A DNA stretch of 64,000 nucleotides from assembly GCF_030123405.1 (NCBI RefSeq), contig NZ_CP126110.1, positions 5,208,001-5,272,000 on the forward strand. Direction: 5' to 3'. This DNA is from Neobacillus sp. WH10. GTDB taxonomy: Bacteria; Bacillota; Bacilli; Bacillales; Cytobacillaceae. The position numbers and the translations under genes were made by a program. Positions 51,221-59,965 of this stretch are shown piece by piece. A model generated the notes under the pieces. That model ran no database searches and was not told where the DNA came from. It was given only the letters and a program-made list of their open reading frames with translations. Positions within the stretch are counted from its first letter, which is position 1; each line of letters opens with the position of its first letter.

Positions 51221-52792
51221 ATGGCTGGAGCAGTTCGACATAACAAAGTCTTTTCTGTTGTATTCACTATTGTAAGTATTTTTATGCTTTTTCTTTCTAT
51301 GGTATTTCCGCATATTAAAGCAAGCGCAGAAGTATTAACACATGAAAAATACAACAACAAAGGCTGGGTGTTCTCAAAACACTTGGGTTTCTTTATTGAA
51401 ACAGATATTATCAGGTTATCTGATGGACGTATTGCATATTGTTTAGATGAACGCTTAAGCTCTCCAAATGGTCATGATTTAGAGCCTAACGGTAGATTAA
51501 GTGATAAAGCATATCGTGTTATGGCATATGGTTATCCTGAAAAAACACCGGAACAATTAGGAGCAGCTAATTGGCAGGAAGCACATTTCGGTACACAAAT
51601 TGCGCTTTGGGTAGTTAATACAAATATTAACTATGAAGACTTACGTTTTGACAATGCAAATGTTAAAGCGGTAGTTGACCGTATTTTAAATGATGTAAGA
51701 ACGCAAGAAACAACACAGGACTTATATTTTGAAGTTTCTCCTACTTCAAATGTTGCTAAAGTTGAAGGTGACTTCTTCAAAGCAGGAGCATTTAAAGTAA
51801 CAACAAATGCAAAAGGAACATATACACCAGAAGCAATTAATGCACCAGAGGGTACATATTTTGCTAATGCAAATGGTGAAAAGAAAACAACATTTAATAA
51901 TGATGAAGATTTTTATGTGTACTTTAACAAAAACGTAGCTTCAGGTAGCTTTAACATTAAAGTTACAGGTGATTTATTCAAAACAGAAACAATATGGTAC
52001 AAATCATATGATGAAGGCATTCAAAATGCAATGTCTTTAGGTGTAGTAAAAAATACACCAGTCCAAGACAATTTAAGCGTTAACTGGATTTCAAAAGGTT
52101 CATTAGAATTAGTAAAAGTTAATGAAAATGGACAAAGATTAGCTGGTGCAAAATTCGATGTAAAAAATGCAAAAGGTGAAACTGTTGCTACAATCACAAC
52201 TGACGAAAACGGTTATGCTAAAGTAGATAATCTTAATCTAGGCGTATATACAATTGTTGAAACAGAAGCGCCAACAGGTTTTGTTTTAGATCAAAAAGAA
52301 ATTGCTTTTGAAGTTAAAGAAGATGGTCAAGTAATTAAATTAGAAGCAACAAATAAAAAGATTACAGGCACACTTGAAATTACAAAAGTGGATGTGGTAG
52401 GTAGCAAACCACTTCCAAATGCGAAGTTTGAAATCTTTGACGAAAACGGTAATAAAGTAGTAGAAAAAGTCACTGATGAAAACGGAAAAGCAATATTTGA
52501 AAAATTGCCTTTCGGGAAGTACACATTTAAAGAAACGGTTGCTCCTGACGGCTATTTAATTAACGAAACAGTAGTACCATTCGAGATTAAAGAAAATGGC
52601 GAGGTTATCAAGCATACAGTTTCAGATGAAAGAATTCCGACTCCTGAAAAGCCTGAACAGCCAAAACCTGAAAAATCTCTACCACAAACAGGTGGTCAAG
52701 AGGATAATACAATGAAATATGCTGGATTAGGCGCAGCAGCAACAGCTTTAATTGGTCTTGCTTATGTTGTAGCAAGAAGAAAAGAAATCTAA
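51221..52792 (+). CDS. LPXTG-anchored surface adhesin with thioester domain and two SpaA/CnaB-type domains
   Basis: The 523-residue protein has a signal peptide (residues ~9-36, cleavage near KASA-EV). Next comes a thioester domain with Cys74 (RIAYCLDERLS) and Gln126 (HFGTQIALWV), the Cys-Gln pair that forms an internal thioester able to bond covalently to host or surface amines in streptococcal adhesins. A linker leads to two SpaA-type beta domains, each with an isopeptide-type Glu (YTIVETEAPTGFVLD; YTFKETVAPDGYLIN). The tail is a Pro/Glu stalk, LPQTGG at ~487, a membrane helix and RRKE. The ATG at 51221 has GGAG 7 nt upstream. A class A sortase gene follows, consistent with wall anchoring. 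Confidence 0.92.
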   Translation: MAGAVRHNKVFSVVFTIVSIFMLFLSMVFPHIKASAEVLTHEKYNNKGWVFSKHLGFFIETDIIRLSDGRIAYCLDERLSSPNGHDLEPNGRLSDKAYRVMAYGYPEKTPEQLGAANWQEAHFGTQIALWVVNTNINYEDLRFDNANVKAVVDRILNDVRTQETTQDLYFEVSPTSNVAKVEGDFFKAGAFKVTTNAKGTYTPEAINAPEGTYFANANGEKKTTFNNDEDFYVYFNKNVASGSFNIKVTGDLFKTETIWYKSYDEGIQNAMSLGVVKNTPVQDNLSVNWISKGSLELVKVNENGQRLAGAKFDVKNAKGETVATITTDENGYAKVDNLNLGVYTIVETEAPTGFVLDQKEIAFEVKEDGQVIKLEATNKKITGTLEITKVDVVGSKPLPNAKFEIFDENGNKVVEKVTDENGKAIFEKLPFGKYTFKETVAPDGYLINETVVPFEIKENGEVIKHTVSDERIPTPEKPEQPKPEKSLPQTGGQEDNTMKYAGLGAAATALIGLAYVVARRKEI

Positions 52793-52812
52793 ATTCCCCT
52801 CTTTAAGTTTAT

Positions 52813-52844
52813 GAAGCGGTATCACTAATAAGTGGTATCGCTTC
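52813..52844 (+). terminator. Hairpin between adhesin and sortase genes
   Basis: GAAGCGGTATCACT / AGTGGTATCGCTTC, a perfect 14-bp stem with a 4-base loop. The T-run is poor (GTTAGT), so it may attenuate or process rather than terminate, giving more adhesin than sortase. Confidence 0.75.
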
Positions 52845-52934
52845 GTTAGTATTAAAATTGGTTTATTGTAAAGAAATGAATGTTAGCACAAACTGTAAAT
52901 CGTGTTTGTGGCCAACATTCAAAAAGGAGTAAAA

Positions 52935-53561
52935 ATGAAAAAAGTTATCTTTTTAATCGTACTATTTCTATTTGGTATAGGAATGTATTTTTACCCTGAA
53001 TATGAAAAACATGAAACTGAAAAAGTGCAAAAAGAACATGTTAAAGAATTATTAAAAGAAAAGCAGCCATATGAGGAAAATGTAAGTACCGTAGAAACAG
53101 ATGCCAGTAATTTAAATCGAGTTACTTTTAGTGAAGTTAAAAACGCTAAATTTACAAAGAAAAATGCCATAGGTAAATTGGTTATTCCAAAATTTGATTT
53201 TTCTGTACCGATTTATGCTAATGCAACAGAAAAACATCTATTGATCGGAGCAGCCACTTTAAAAAGTAATCAAGTTTTCGGACAAGGTAATTACTTATTA
53301 GCGGGACACAATATGTCACGTAGTGGTGTTTTATTTAGTGATATTCCAAAATTAAAAGAAAATGATGCTGTGATAATTGAAGATAATTACAAACAATATA
53401 AATACAAAGTAAAAGAGAATAAAACAGTGTTACCAAATGCCGGTGAAGTTTTAGAAGAAGATGGTACTAATAAATTAACTCTTATAACTTGTCTTTCAAT
53501 TAAAGATAATTCAAAAAGAGTTGTAGTAGTTGGGAATTTAGAAGAAATAAAAGAAAAGTAG
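52935..53561 (+). CDS. Class A sortase
   Basis: A 208-residue transpeptidase with an N-terminal membrane anchor (VIFLIVLFLFGIGMYFY), a charged linker and the sortase beta barrel. Catalytic residues are His125 (LLAGHNMSRSG), Cys186 (LTLITCLSIKD) and Arg195 (NSKRVVVVG). It cuts LPXTG between Thr and Gly and links the protein to the wall; the adjacent LPQTGG adhesin is the evident substrate. AAAGGAG lies 6 nt before the ATG. Its stop codon is five bases from the broken acetyltransferase gene on the opposite strand. Confidence 0.93.
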   Translation: MKKVIFLIVLFLFGIGMYFYPEYEKHETEKVQKEHVKELLKEKQPYEENVSTVETDASNLNRVTFSEVKNAKFTKKNAIGKLVIPKFDFSVPIYANATEKHLLIGAATLKSNQVFGQGNYLLAGHNMSRSGVLFSDIPKLKENDAVIIEDNYKQYKYKVKENKTVLPNAGEVLEEDGTNKLTLITCLSIKDNSKRVVVVGNLEEIKEK

Positions 53562-53566
53562 CATAA

Positions 53567-53869
53567 ATGGCAGGAAATATTACTTAGTTTTTCAAGCAAA
53601 TACTCCATAATTTTTTTAGCAATTCCTTGCCTTTGAAAATCTCGATGAACCACAACATCATAAATTGCGGCATTAAAAACACCATCTGTCATCGCTCTAC
53701 CAAACCCGATTATTCTACTATTAACTCAAACTAATGCTATGACATTACTTGCTTCAAATATTTTTCTAATTATAGCGTTTGTATGCCTTGTCCAGCCAAC
53801 AGAAGCATAAACTTCCTTCATTTCATCGAGATTTACATTAGTAAAGTCACTGTTTATTCTAATTTCCAT
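53567..53869 (-). pseudogene. GNAT acetyltransferase, broken by an in-frame stop and truncated
   Basis: The ATG at 53869 follows GGAGGTG. The frame reads EVYASVGWTRHTNAIIRKIF, reaches TGA near 53724, then continues in the same frame RIIGFGRAMTDGVFNAAIYD then VVVHRDFQRQGIAKKIMEYL and LEKLSNI. RxxGxA-type acetyl-CoA motif and GNAT fold are clear. The last ~30 residues are missing: the frame changes to unrelated sequence where the sortase gene begins. Both a nonsense change and a 3' truncation are present. Confidence 0.75.
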
Positions 53870-53972
53870 ATAAACACCTCCGGCTATCGGGAAATGGTCA
53901 ACCGCCCATCCGCTATGTAAGTTACTAGAATGGTTGTAGCAATATTCTATAAATAACTTTATAAAAATACTA

Positions 53973-54018
53973 AAGGAGAGACAATCATTTTCACTAAATG
54001 ACTGACTCTCCTTTTCTT
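53973..54018. terminator. Bidirectional terminator-like hairpin
   Basis: AAAGGAGAG / CTCTCCTTT arms with an interior AGTCA-type pairing; TTTCTTTT follows on plus. Downstream at 54047-54062 the short palindrome-rich GGTGACAGGCACC occurs, like REP-type sequences common in Bacillus. Confidence 0.5.
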
Positions 54019-54139
54019 TTACTATATAAATCATTCGACAAATATCGAGCGGTGACAGGCACCGGGATTTCAAAAAAAATTGCTGAAAGGTGCAATTAAA
54101 ATAAGGATAGTAGTAGATTCAAACCTCTGTTTTCACTAA

Positions 54140-54688
54140 TTCAACATCCTTTCGACGGATTTCCATATATGCTATACTAATCAATCGTTTGGTTGAAACA
54201 GCAGTAATGCATTGATCCATAAGAATTTCCCCTACATTTCTGAAAAGAAAATTGTCGAGAATCGCAAGAGAAAATTGCAGATAATAATCCACTTGTTTGC
54301 AAAATCTGACTATCTTCACTTGAACTTACATCATTCTATCTTTCCCCCGTAATTCCACCACTAATTAAACGATTGATTGAAAGTAGTCTCAGTATGCTCC
54401 AATTCAGGATTCGCCTTTTAAAATGTCTAAAAAGAATGTTGAAAGCTGTCTCAAAAAATTACTTTAAATAGGAACCACAGATCGCGGATCTACTGGAATT
54501 ATCACCAAACCTAATATGGTGCCTTATGATAGAAACCTTACGGAAAGTATAATGAATGATAAAAAACTGCGTTTTTCAAAATAAAGTGATCCAGATTTAT
54601 TCCAAATAAATAAGGTTCAGTCCTGCTGCTTAAACAGCGGAACTGAACCCTTAATTATTGCGTTCGAGATGGAAATGAAGCACAAGAA
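54140..54688 (+). repeat. Long direct repeat right of the adhesin-sortase cassette (copy D)
   Basis: Partner of 50293-50818 in the same orientation, with roughly 85-90% identity by eye and one ~15-base insertion (AAAAAACTGCG region, ~54560). Immediately after it, AGAACCGTCCCTACGCTTCC is a repeated sequence of REP type; a similar one lies near 47426. Confidence 0.9.
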
Positions 54689-54761
54689 CCGTCCCTACGC
54701 TTCCGCTGGGAAAGCACTCATAACTGTTGGACTCCTTCTCAACTTATTGAGGAATATAAAT

Positions 54762-54866
54762 ATGTCGAGAAAAAATAAATTTATCATGACAAATTTCTCC
54801 CTAAATCTCAACCTATTATTAGCTATCATTAATATAATCAATCTCATGTATAAATTGAACTACTAA
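54762..54866 (+). CDS. Possible 34-residue hydrophobic peptide
   Basis: GAGG lies 8 nt before an ATG; the product MSRKNKFIMTNFSLNLNLLL then AIINIINLMYKLNY has one membrane segment. There is no homologue I recognise. It may be chance. Confidence 0.25.
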   Translation: MSRKNKFIMTNFSLNLNLLLAIINIINLMYKLNY

Positions 54867-55097
54867 AAAATCTCCTTATGTCCTCCAAGTAAAATTAATG
54901 CAAAAAACGCTATCCCTTTAAGACCAATACTTTTTTACCCAATCAACGTAAATCTAGCTTTTTCTTTTGTTAATAGTGCTAAACTTCGTTGTTTTAAACC
55001 TCTAAAAATGTAAGCGGGTACATTTATTGTTAAAAAAACATAATTGAGACAAAACTGTGATCTATAGCAACTATCGAACTCAGTAGGAGTGGATTTC

Positions 55098-55214
55098 ATG
55101 GAAAAGCAAGGAAATCTTTTAGTTGGATTGTTTTGGGGTACGTCTCTTAGTGTTCCATTATGGTTTGCATTTTTCGGTTGGCTTAAACTAGTCACTCATT
55201 TCATTTTCCGATAA
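55098..55214 (+). CDS. Possible 38-residue membrane peptide
   Basis: GGAG lies 8-9 nt before the ATG. The product MEKQGNLLVGLFWGTSLSVP then LWFAFFGWLKLVTHFIFR has one to two short membrane segments and a natural ending. The start context is good but the family is unknown. Confidence 0.4.
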   Translation: MEKQGNLLVGLFWGTSLSVPLWFAFFGWLKLVTHFIFR

Positions 55215-55420
55215 AAGTATGACATTGTAATAAATAACTTTTACTATAATTGAAAAATAAAAGCATATACATTGTTATTGCCACTTTAAAACAAATGATT
55301 GATTAATATTAAAACTGTAAACGTACACTATTATCAAAGGCAGACATTTTATTGACACTATTTATTGGTAACAATCAGTGACTTTTTGTCAGATATTTTA
55401 CGGTAGTACTGAAATAAAAA

Positions 55421-55462
55421 AAGGAAAGCATCTCATCGTTATACTGCTTCCCTTTCCATTGA
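55421..55462 (-). terminator. Terminator of the surface-polysaccharide operon
   Basis: GGAAAG..AGCA / TGCTTTCC arms; on minus TTTTTTT follows, about 40-80 bp after the last gene of the operon. Confidence 0.8.
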
Positions 55463-55501
55463 ATACTAGAACCCATAACCTTATATATAATATTAGATAT
55501 A

Positions 55502-56629
55502 TTACTCTATAAATTGCTTAATCACACCACAAACCTTATTTACTTCCTCTTCACTCAAATAAGGATGCATCGGCAATGAAAGGACTGTGTCACAAAGTTC
55601 ATTAGTTATATCAAACTCTCGATCATCAGATTCCAAATCTGAGAAAGCATCTTGTTTATGCATTGACTTAACATAATAAATCATGCTAGGAATTCCATGA
55701 TCTTTTAGTTTTGCTTGTAAACCATCCCGCTGTTCCTTATTTTTAAGCTTAATAGTATACTGAGCGAAACTTGAATAAAACCCATTTGGTATATATGGGA
55801 TCTCAACAATTCCATCTAATCTTTCATTATATAATTGATATATTCGGTTTACATCCTCTACTTCATGATCAATAAACGCTTTAAGTTTCACTTTTAATAT
55901 GGCAGCCTGGACGGTGTCTAGTCTTGAATTAACTCCAATCCTAACATTGTCATATTTATTATCGCCTTTACCATGAACTTTTAAAGACTTAAGTAATTCT
56001 GCTAATTCATCATCATTAGTAAAAATAGCTCCGCCATCCCCATAACAGCCTAGAGGTTTAGCAGGAAAGAAGGAAGTGGTTGCTGCATCTCCAAAACTAC
56101 ATGCTCTTCTACCATTAATGCTACCTCCAAACCCTTGGGCTCCATCTTCTAACACTAATAAATCATACTTCTTAGCAATTCTCTCTATCTCAATATAGTC
56201 TGCTGGGAGGCCAAATAAATCAACAGGAATAATTGCTTTTGGATTTAACTTTCCTTCTTCAATTGTTTTGATAATTGCTCTTTCTAGCTTAATAATATCA
56301 ATATTAAAAGTTTCCCTATCTACATCTACAAAAACAGGTGTTGCACCTCTAAATGAAACAATTTCTCCAGTTGAGAAGAATGTAAAGTCTGGTATAAATA
56401 CTGCATCTCCATCTTTGATATCCCATGCCATCATCACTAAATTCAATGCGTCTGTACCGTTGGCACAAGTAATACAGTGTTTAACCCCAACATAATCAGC
56501 TAATTGATCTTCTAGCTCTTTTACTTCTTTGCCACCTATAAAGTTTGCATTAGTTAGTACTTCCTGCACAGCGAAATCAATTTCCTGCTTATATTTCTGA
56601 TACTGTGTCTTTAAATCTCTGAATTCCAT
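55502..56629 (-). CDS. DegT/DnrJ/EryC1/StrS aminotransferase, WbpE-like
   Basis: This 375-residue PLP-dependent sugar aminotransferase contains CITCANGTDALNLVMMAWDI, the Asp in LLVLEDGAQGFGG, and the PLP Lys in TTSFFPAKPLGCYGDGGAIF. It ends with the usual SLPMHPYLSEEEVNKV. It most likely adds the 3-amino group to a 3-keto uronic acid sugar nucleotide (UDP-2-acetamido-2-deoxy-3-keto-glucuronate), because WbpA-, WbpB- and WbpD-like genes lie just upstream. It is the last gene of the operon before the terminator. Confidence 0.9.
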   Translation of the reverse strand: MEFRDLKTQYQKYKQEIDFAVQEVLTNANFIGGKEVKELEDQLADYVGVKHCITCANGTDALNLVMMAWDIKDGDAVFIPDFTFFSTGEIVSFRGATPVFVDVDRETFNIDIIKLERAIIKTIEEGKLNPKAIIPVDLFGLPADYIEIERIAKKYDLLVLEDGAQGFGGSINGRRACSFGDAATTSFFPAKPLGCYGDGGAIFTNDDELAELLKSLKVHGKGDNKYDNVRIGVNSRLDTVQAAILKVKLKAFIDHEVEDVNRIYQLYNERLDGIVEIPYIPNGFYSSFAQYTIKLKNKEQRDGLQAKLKDHGIPSMIYYVKSMHKQDAFSDLESDDREFDITNELCDTVLSLPMHPYLSEEEVNKVCGVIKQFIE

Positions 56630-56662
56630 AATCCACCAATCTCCATCACGATTTGATTTTCC

Positions 56663-57229
56663 TTATTCAGATTTCTCTTTAAGCTCTCCACTATTATGTA
56701 TATATTCTCTGCCGCATTCATTACATTTCAATTCATTTTTTAAAACCATTCCACACTCACACACCCAGCCCATTTGTTTGGCAGGCACTCCTGCCATTAA
56801 AGCATAGTCTGGAACGTCCTTTGTTACTACTGAACCTGAAGCAATCATTGCCCAGCGGCCGATAGTATTGCCACATACTATAGTAGCGTTTGCTCCAATA
56901 GATGCACCATATTTAACAAGCGTCTTTTTATAGCCCTCGGTACCTTTAGGATATTTACTTCTAGGAGTTAGATCATTAGTAAATACCATTGAAGGACCAC
57001 AGAATACATAATCTTCTAATTCAACACCTTCATAAACCGATACATTATTCTGGATTTTTACTCCATCGCCAATTTTAACGTTATTAGAGATATTGACATT
57101 TTGTCCTAACGAGCACTTCTCACCTATTTGAGCACCTTTTTGAACATGGCTAAAATGCCATACTTTTGTGCCAGCACCTATGGTTACATTATCATCTATA
57201 TAACTGCTTTCATGTACAAAGAAGCTCAT
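56663..57229 (-). CDS. Hexapeptide-repeat N-acetyltransferase, WbpD-like, with zinc-ribbon tail
   Basis: This 188-residue left-handed beta-helix protein consists of hexapeptide repeats from residue ~10 to ~150 (DDNVTIGAGTKVWHFSHVQK, GQNVNISNNVKIGDGVKIQN, GASIGANATIVCGNTIGRWA). This fits UDP-2-acetamido-3-amino-2,3-dideoxy-glucuronate N-acetyltransferase. The C-terminus carries VCECGMVLKNELKCNECGRE, a CxC..CxxC zinc-ribbon-like end. The start overlaps the stop of the dehydrogenase upstream by 4 bp. Confidence 0.88.
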   Translation of the reverse strand: MSFFVHESSYIDDNVTIGAGTKVWHFSHVQKGAQIGEKCSLGQNVNISNNVKIGDGVKIQNNVSVYEGVELEDYVFCGPSMVFTNDLTPRSKYPKGTEGYKKTLVKYGASIGANATIVCGNTIGRWAMIASGSVVTKDVPDYALMAGVPAKQMGWVCECGMVLKNELKCNECGREYIHNSGELKEKSE

Positions 57230-58308
57230 CGATCAAACCGACCTTTGAAATCCAGCGAGCTGCATTTATCTAATGGAAGTTTAACGCTCTTACCTTCAGT
57301 TGCAGATTTATAAATGGCAAGCACAAGTTCTAGTGCTCTTCTTCCATCTTCAGCTGTAACATAAGGCTGTCTATCATTTTGAATTGCATCAATTACGTCA
57401 GCATAAAGAGGTTTATGTCCAAATCCATAAACACTTGGTGGATTTTCATGATACTTTGCTTTGACATCCTCTGGATCATCTAGCATATCTGCAAACTGCC
57501 ATTCTTCAATAAGATTGACAGATTTCCCGCCAGCTTTAACTGTTCCTTTTTCCCCGAATATATACAATGTTTCTTCAAGGTTGTTTGGATAAATATTTGT
57601 AGTCCCTTCAACAATTCCATAACTTCCATTAGAAAACTTGATTAGCGCCATACCTAAGTCTTCCGCTTCGATAAAGTTATGTTTCAAATTATCAGTCATA
57701 CCGACTACTTCTACTATTTCATCTCCCATCATCCAGCGAAGAAGATCTAGATTATGGATACACTGGTTCATCAGTGCTCCTCCGTCTTGTTCCCATGTTC
57801 CACGCCAAGGAGCTTGTTTATAATAATCTTCTCCCCTATTCCAACGAATATGAGCAGTTCCATGAAGTAATCTTCCAAAGCGCTCTTCTTCTACCGCTTC
57901 TCTGATTTTTTGAATAGATTTATTAAAACGGTTTTGATGGCATGCACTTACCTTCACATTTTTCTCTTTAGCCTTTGTAATAATTTCATCAGCTTCTTCT
58001 AGTGAAAGCGCGATAGGCTTTTCAATAATAAGATTGATGCCTGCATTAATACAATCTAAAGCGATTTTGCCATGTTTACCGCTCTCAGTGCAAATGGCTA
58101 CTAACTGCGGTTTTTCTTTTTCAAGTAACTCCTTATAATCAGTATATAGAGGAGTAGATTGCGGAAGTTTAAATTTTAAGACTTTATCCTCCATATTTTC
58201 GGGTACAATATCACATAAACCAACAATTTCAAGTTCATTTTCTATAGCGGCTGCTATATGATTGGGTGAAATTCTTCCACAGCCAATAATTGCATATCTT
58301 AGACTCAT
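57226..58308 (-). CDS. Gfo/Idh/MocA oxidoreductase, WbpB-like
   Basis: This 360-residue dehydrogenase has Rossmann motif YAIIGCGRISPNHIAAAIEN, LIIEKPIALSLEEAD and GGALMNQCIHNLDLLRWMMG with the catalytic His/Asp region. By context it is the UDP-GlcNAcA 3-dehydrogenase (WbpB type), giving the keto substrate of the aminotransferase. AGGGGGAG precedes the ATG; the stop overlaps the next gene by 4 bp. Confidence 0.88.
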   Translation of the reverse strand: MSLRYAIIGCGRISPNHIAAAIENELEIVGLCDIVPENMEDKVLKFKLPQSTPLYTDYKELLEKEKPQLVAICTESGKHGKIALDCINAGINLIIEKPIALSLEEADEIITKAKEKNVKVSACHQNRFNKSIQKIREAVEEERFGRLLHGTAHIRWNRGEDYYKQAPWRGTWEQDGGALMNQCIHNLDLLRWMMGDEIVEVVGMTDNLKHNFIEAEDLGMALIKFSNGSYGIVEGTTNIYPNNLEETLYIFGEKGTVKAGGKSVNLIEEWQFADMLDDPEDVKAKYHENPPSVYGFGHKPLYADVIDAIQNDRQPYVTAEDGRRALELVLAIYKSATEGKSVKLPLDKCSSLDFKGRFDR

Positions 58309-58320
58309 GATGCTCCCCCT

Positions 58321-59628
58321 CTATAATAATTCTATATTATTTCTATCATTTACATGCTTCATTGCATTTTTAGTATCAAATATAGCCTTTGCATGTTGCT
58401 GTACAAAATCGTAATCTACCAGTGTGTGTGCAGTTGTTACTATAACTAGATCAGCACCTTCAATAAGTTCAGCTGTTAATTCAGATTCGCCTTTTTTAAT
58501 CTTTCCATGATCACGATACTCCAGAACATAAGGGTCAAAGTAAACAACTTCCGCCCCTTCTTTTTCTAGCTCTTCTATTACTCTAAGTGCAGGGCTCTCT
58601 CTATAATCATCAATATCTTGTTTATATGCTACACCAAGTACCAGGACTCTTGAACCATTCATTGCCTTTTTGTACCTATTTAAGATTTTACTTGCTCTCT
58701 CCACACAGTATTCAGGCATACGATCATTAACCATCATAGAAGATTCTATCATAGAAGTATGGAATCCATATTCACGTGCTTTCCAAGAGAGATAGTATGG
58801 ATCGAGCGGAATACAGTGCCCTCCAAGTCCTGGCCCAGGATAAAACGCCTGAAATCCATATGGTTTAGATTTTGCAGCATCAACCACTTCCCAGAAGTTA
58901 ATTCCCATCTTATTACATAGAATAGATAGCTCATTTACAAGACCTATATTTACATTTCTATAGGTGTTTTCCAGGATTTTCTCCATCTCAGCAATTGCAG
59001 GAGATGACACACGGTGTATCGGGGCTTCAAGTATACTTTCGTATAGTACGGCTGCGACATCAGTACATTTTGGAGTAATCCCGCCGACAACCTTGGGAGT
59101 GTTTTTAGTCTTATAAATCAAATTACCAGGATCAACACGTTCTGGTGAAAATGCAAGATAGAAGTCCTCACCACATTTTAGTCCGGATTTTTCAAGGATT
59201 GGCTTTAGAAGTTCTTCAGTAGTTCCTGGATAAGTTGTTGACTCTAGAACAATTAGCATATCTTTATGCATAAAAGGGACAATACTCTCAGCTGAGGCTC
59301 TAACATAACTGATATCTGGCTGTTGGTGTTCATCAAGTGGTGTTGGGACACAAATACATACACAGTCTGCTTTAGCAACCTGTGCAAAATCTGAAGTAGC
59401 TGAAAGAAGCCCTGACATCACTATTTCTTCGAGATCTTCATTGACAACATCACCAATATAATTCTTACCATCGTTAACCATTTTTACTTTAGATTCTTGT
59501 ATATCAAAACCAATCGTTTTAAACCCAGCTTTTGCTTTTTCTACAGCAAGTGGCAAACCTACATATCCCAAACCCACAACTCCAAGTGTTGCTGATTTAT
59601 TTACTAATTTTCCTAGTAAATTACTCAT
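58321..59628 (-). CDS. UDP-N-acetyl-D-glucosamine 6-dehydrogenase, WbpA-like
   Basis: This UDP-sugar 6-dehydrogenase of about 435 residues has an N-terminal NAD domain (ATLGVVGLGYVGLPLAVEKA), VCICVPTPLDEHQQPD and the catalytic Cys in FYPGPGLGGHCIPLDPYYLS. The C-terminal UDP-binding domain has VLVLGVAYKQDIDDYRESPA. It oxidises UDP-GlcNAc to UDP-GlcNAcA, the first step towards the diacetamido-uronic acid. The ATG at 59626-59628 has GGAGG 9 nt upstream; a TTG 6 bp earlier is too close. Confidence 0.92.
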   Translation of the reverse strand: MSNLLGKLVNKSATLGVVGLGYVGLPLAVEKAKAGFKTIGFDIQESKVKMVNDGKNYIGDVVNEDLEEIVMSGLLSATSDFAQVAKADCVCICVPTPLDEHQQPDISYVRASAESIVPFMHKDMLIVLESTTYPGTTEELLKPILEKSGLKCGEDFYLAFSPERVDPGNLIYKTKNTPKVVGGITPKCTDVAAVLYESILEAPIHRVSSPAIAEMEKILENTYRNVNIGLVNELSILCNKMGINFWEVVDAAKSKPYGFQAFYPGPGLGGHCIPLDPYYLSWKAREYGFHTSMIESSMMVNDRMPEYCVERASKILNRYKKAMNGSRVLVLGVAYKQDIDDYRESPALRVIEELEKEGAEVVYFDPYVLEYRDHGKIKKGESELTAELIEGADLVIVTTAHTLVDYDFVQQHAKAIFDTKNAMKHVNDRNNIELL

Positions 59629-59965
59629 TATCAATTTCCTCCATTTAACATAGCGTCAAATTTGCTCTACTACATGCCCCTCACGGGATATCAACAATTT
59701 TAGGGACTTTAGACTATTAAAGTCTTTGATTGTGTATTCTTCCTCAAATAATGCCTTCTTTGGATTTCTATATACAATACTTATTACTAAATCTTAAAAA
59801 GGATAAAAGATATTGATTTCTAGACTTTATTTTTATAGGAAGGAGTTCTTTAGTTATTTTCTAATTCATATGTTAACTACAACCTACACTACATTTCCCT
59901 TAGAACTTCATGAACTCCTATATAAACTTTTATATAAATAAAACTAATCCCACAAAATGTATCAC

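Noticed and set aside
54119..54319. Short minus frame with the same product pattern as one at 50239-50445
   Set aside because: The similarity comes from the long direct DNA repeats; neither has a convincing start signal.
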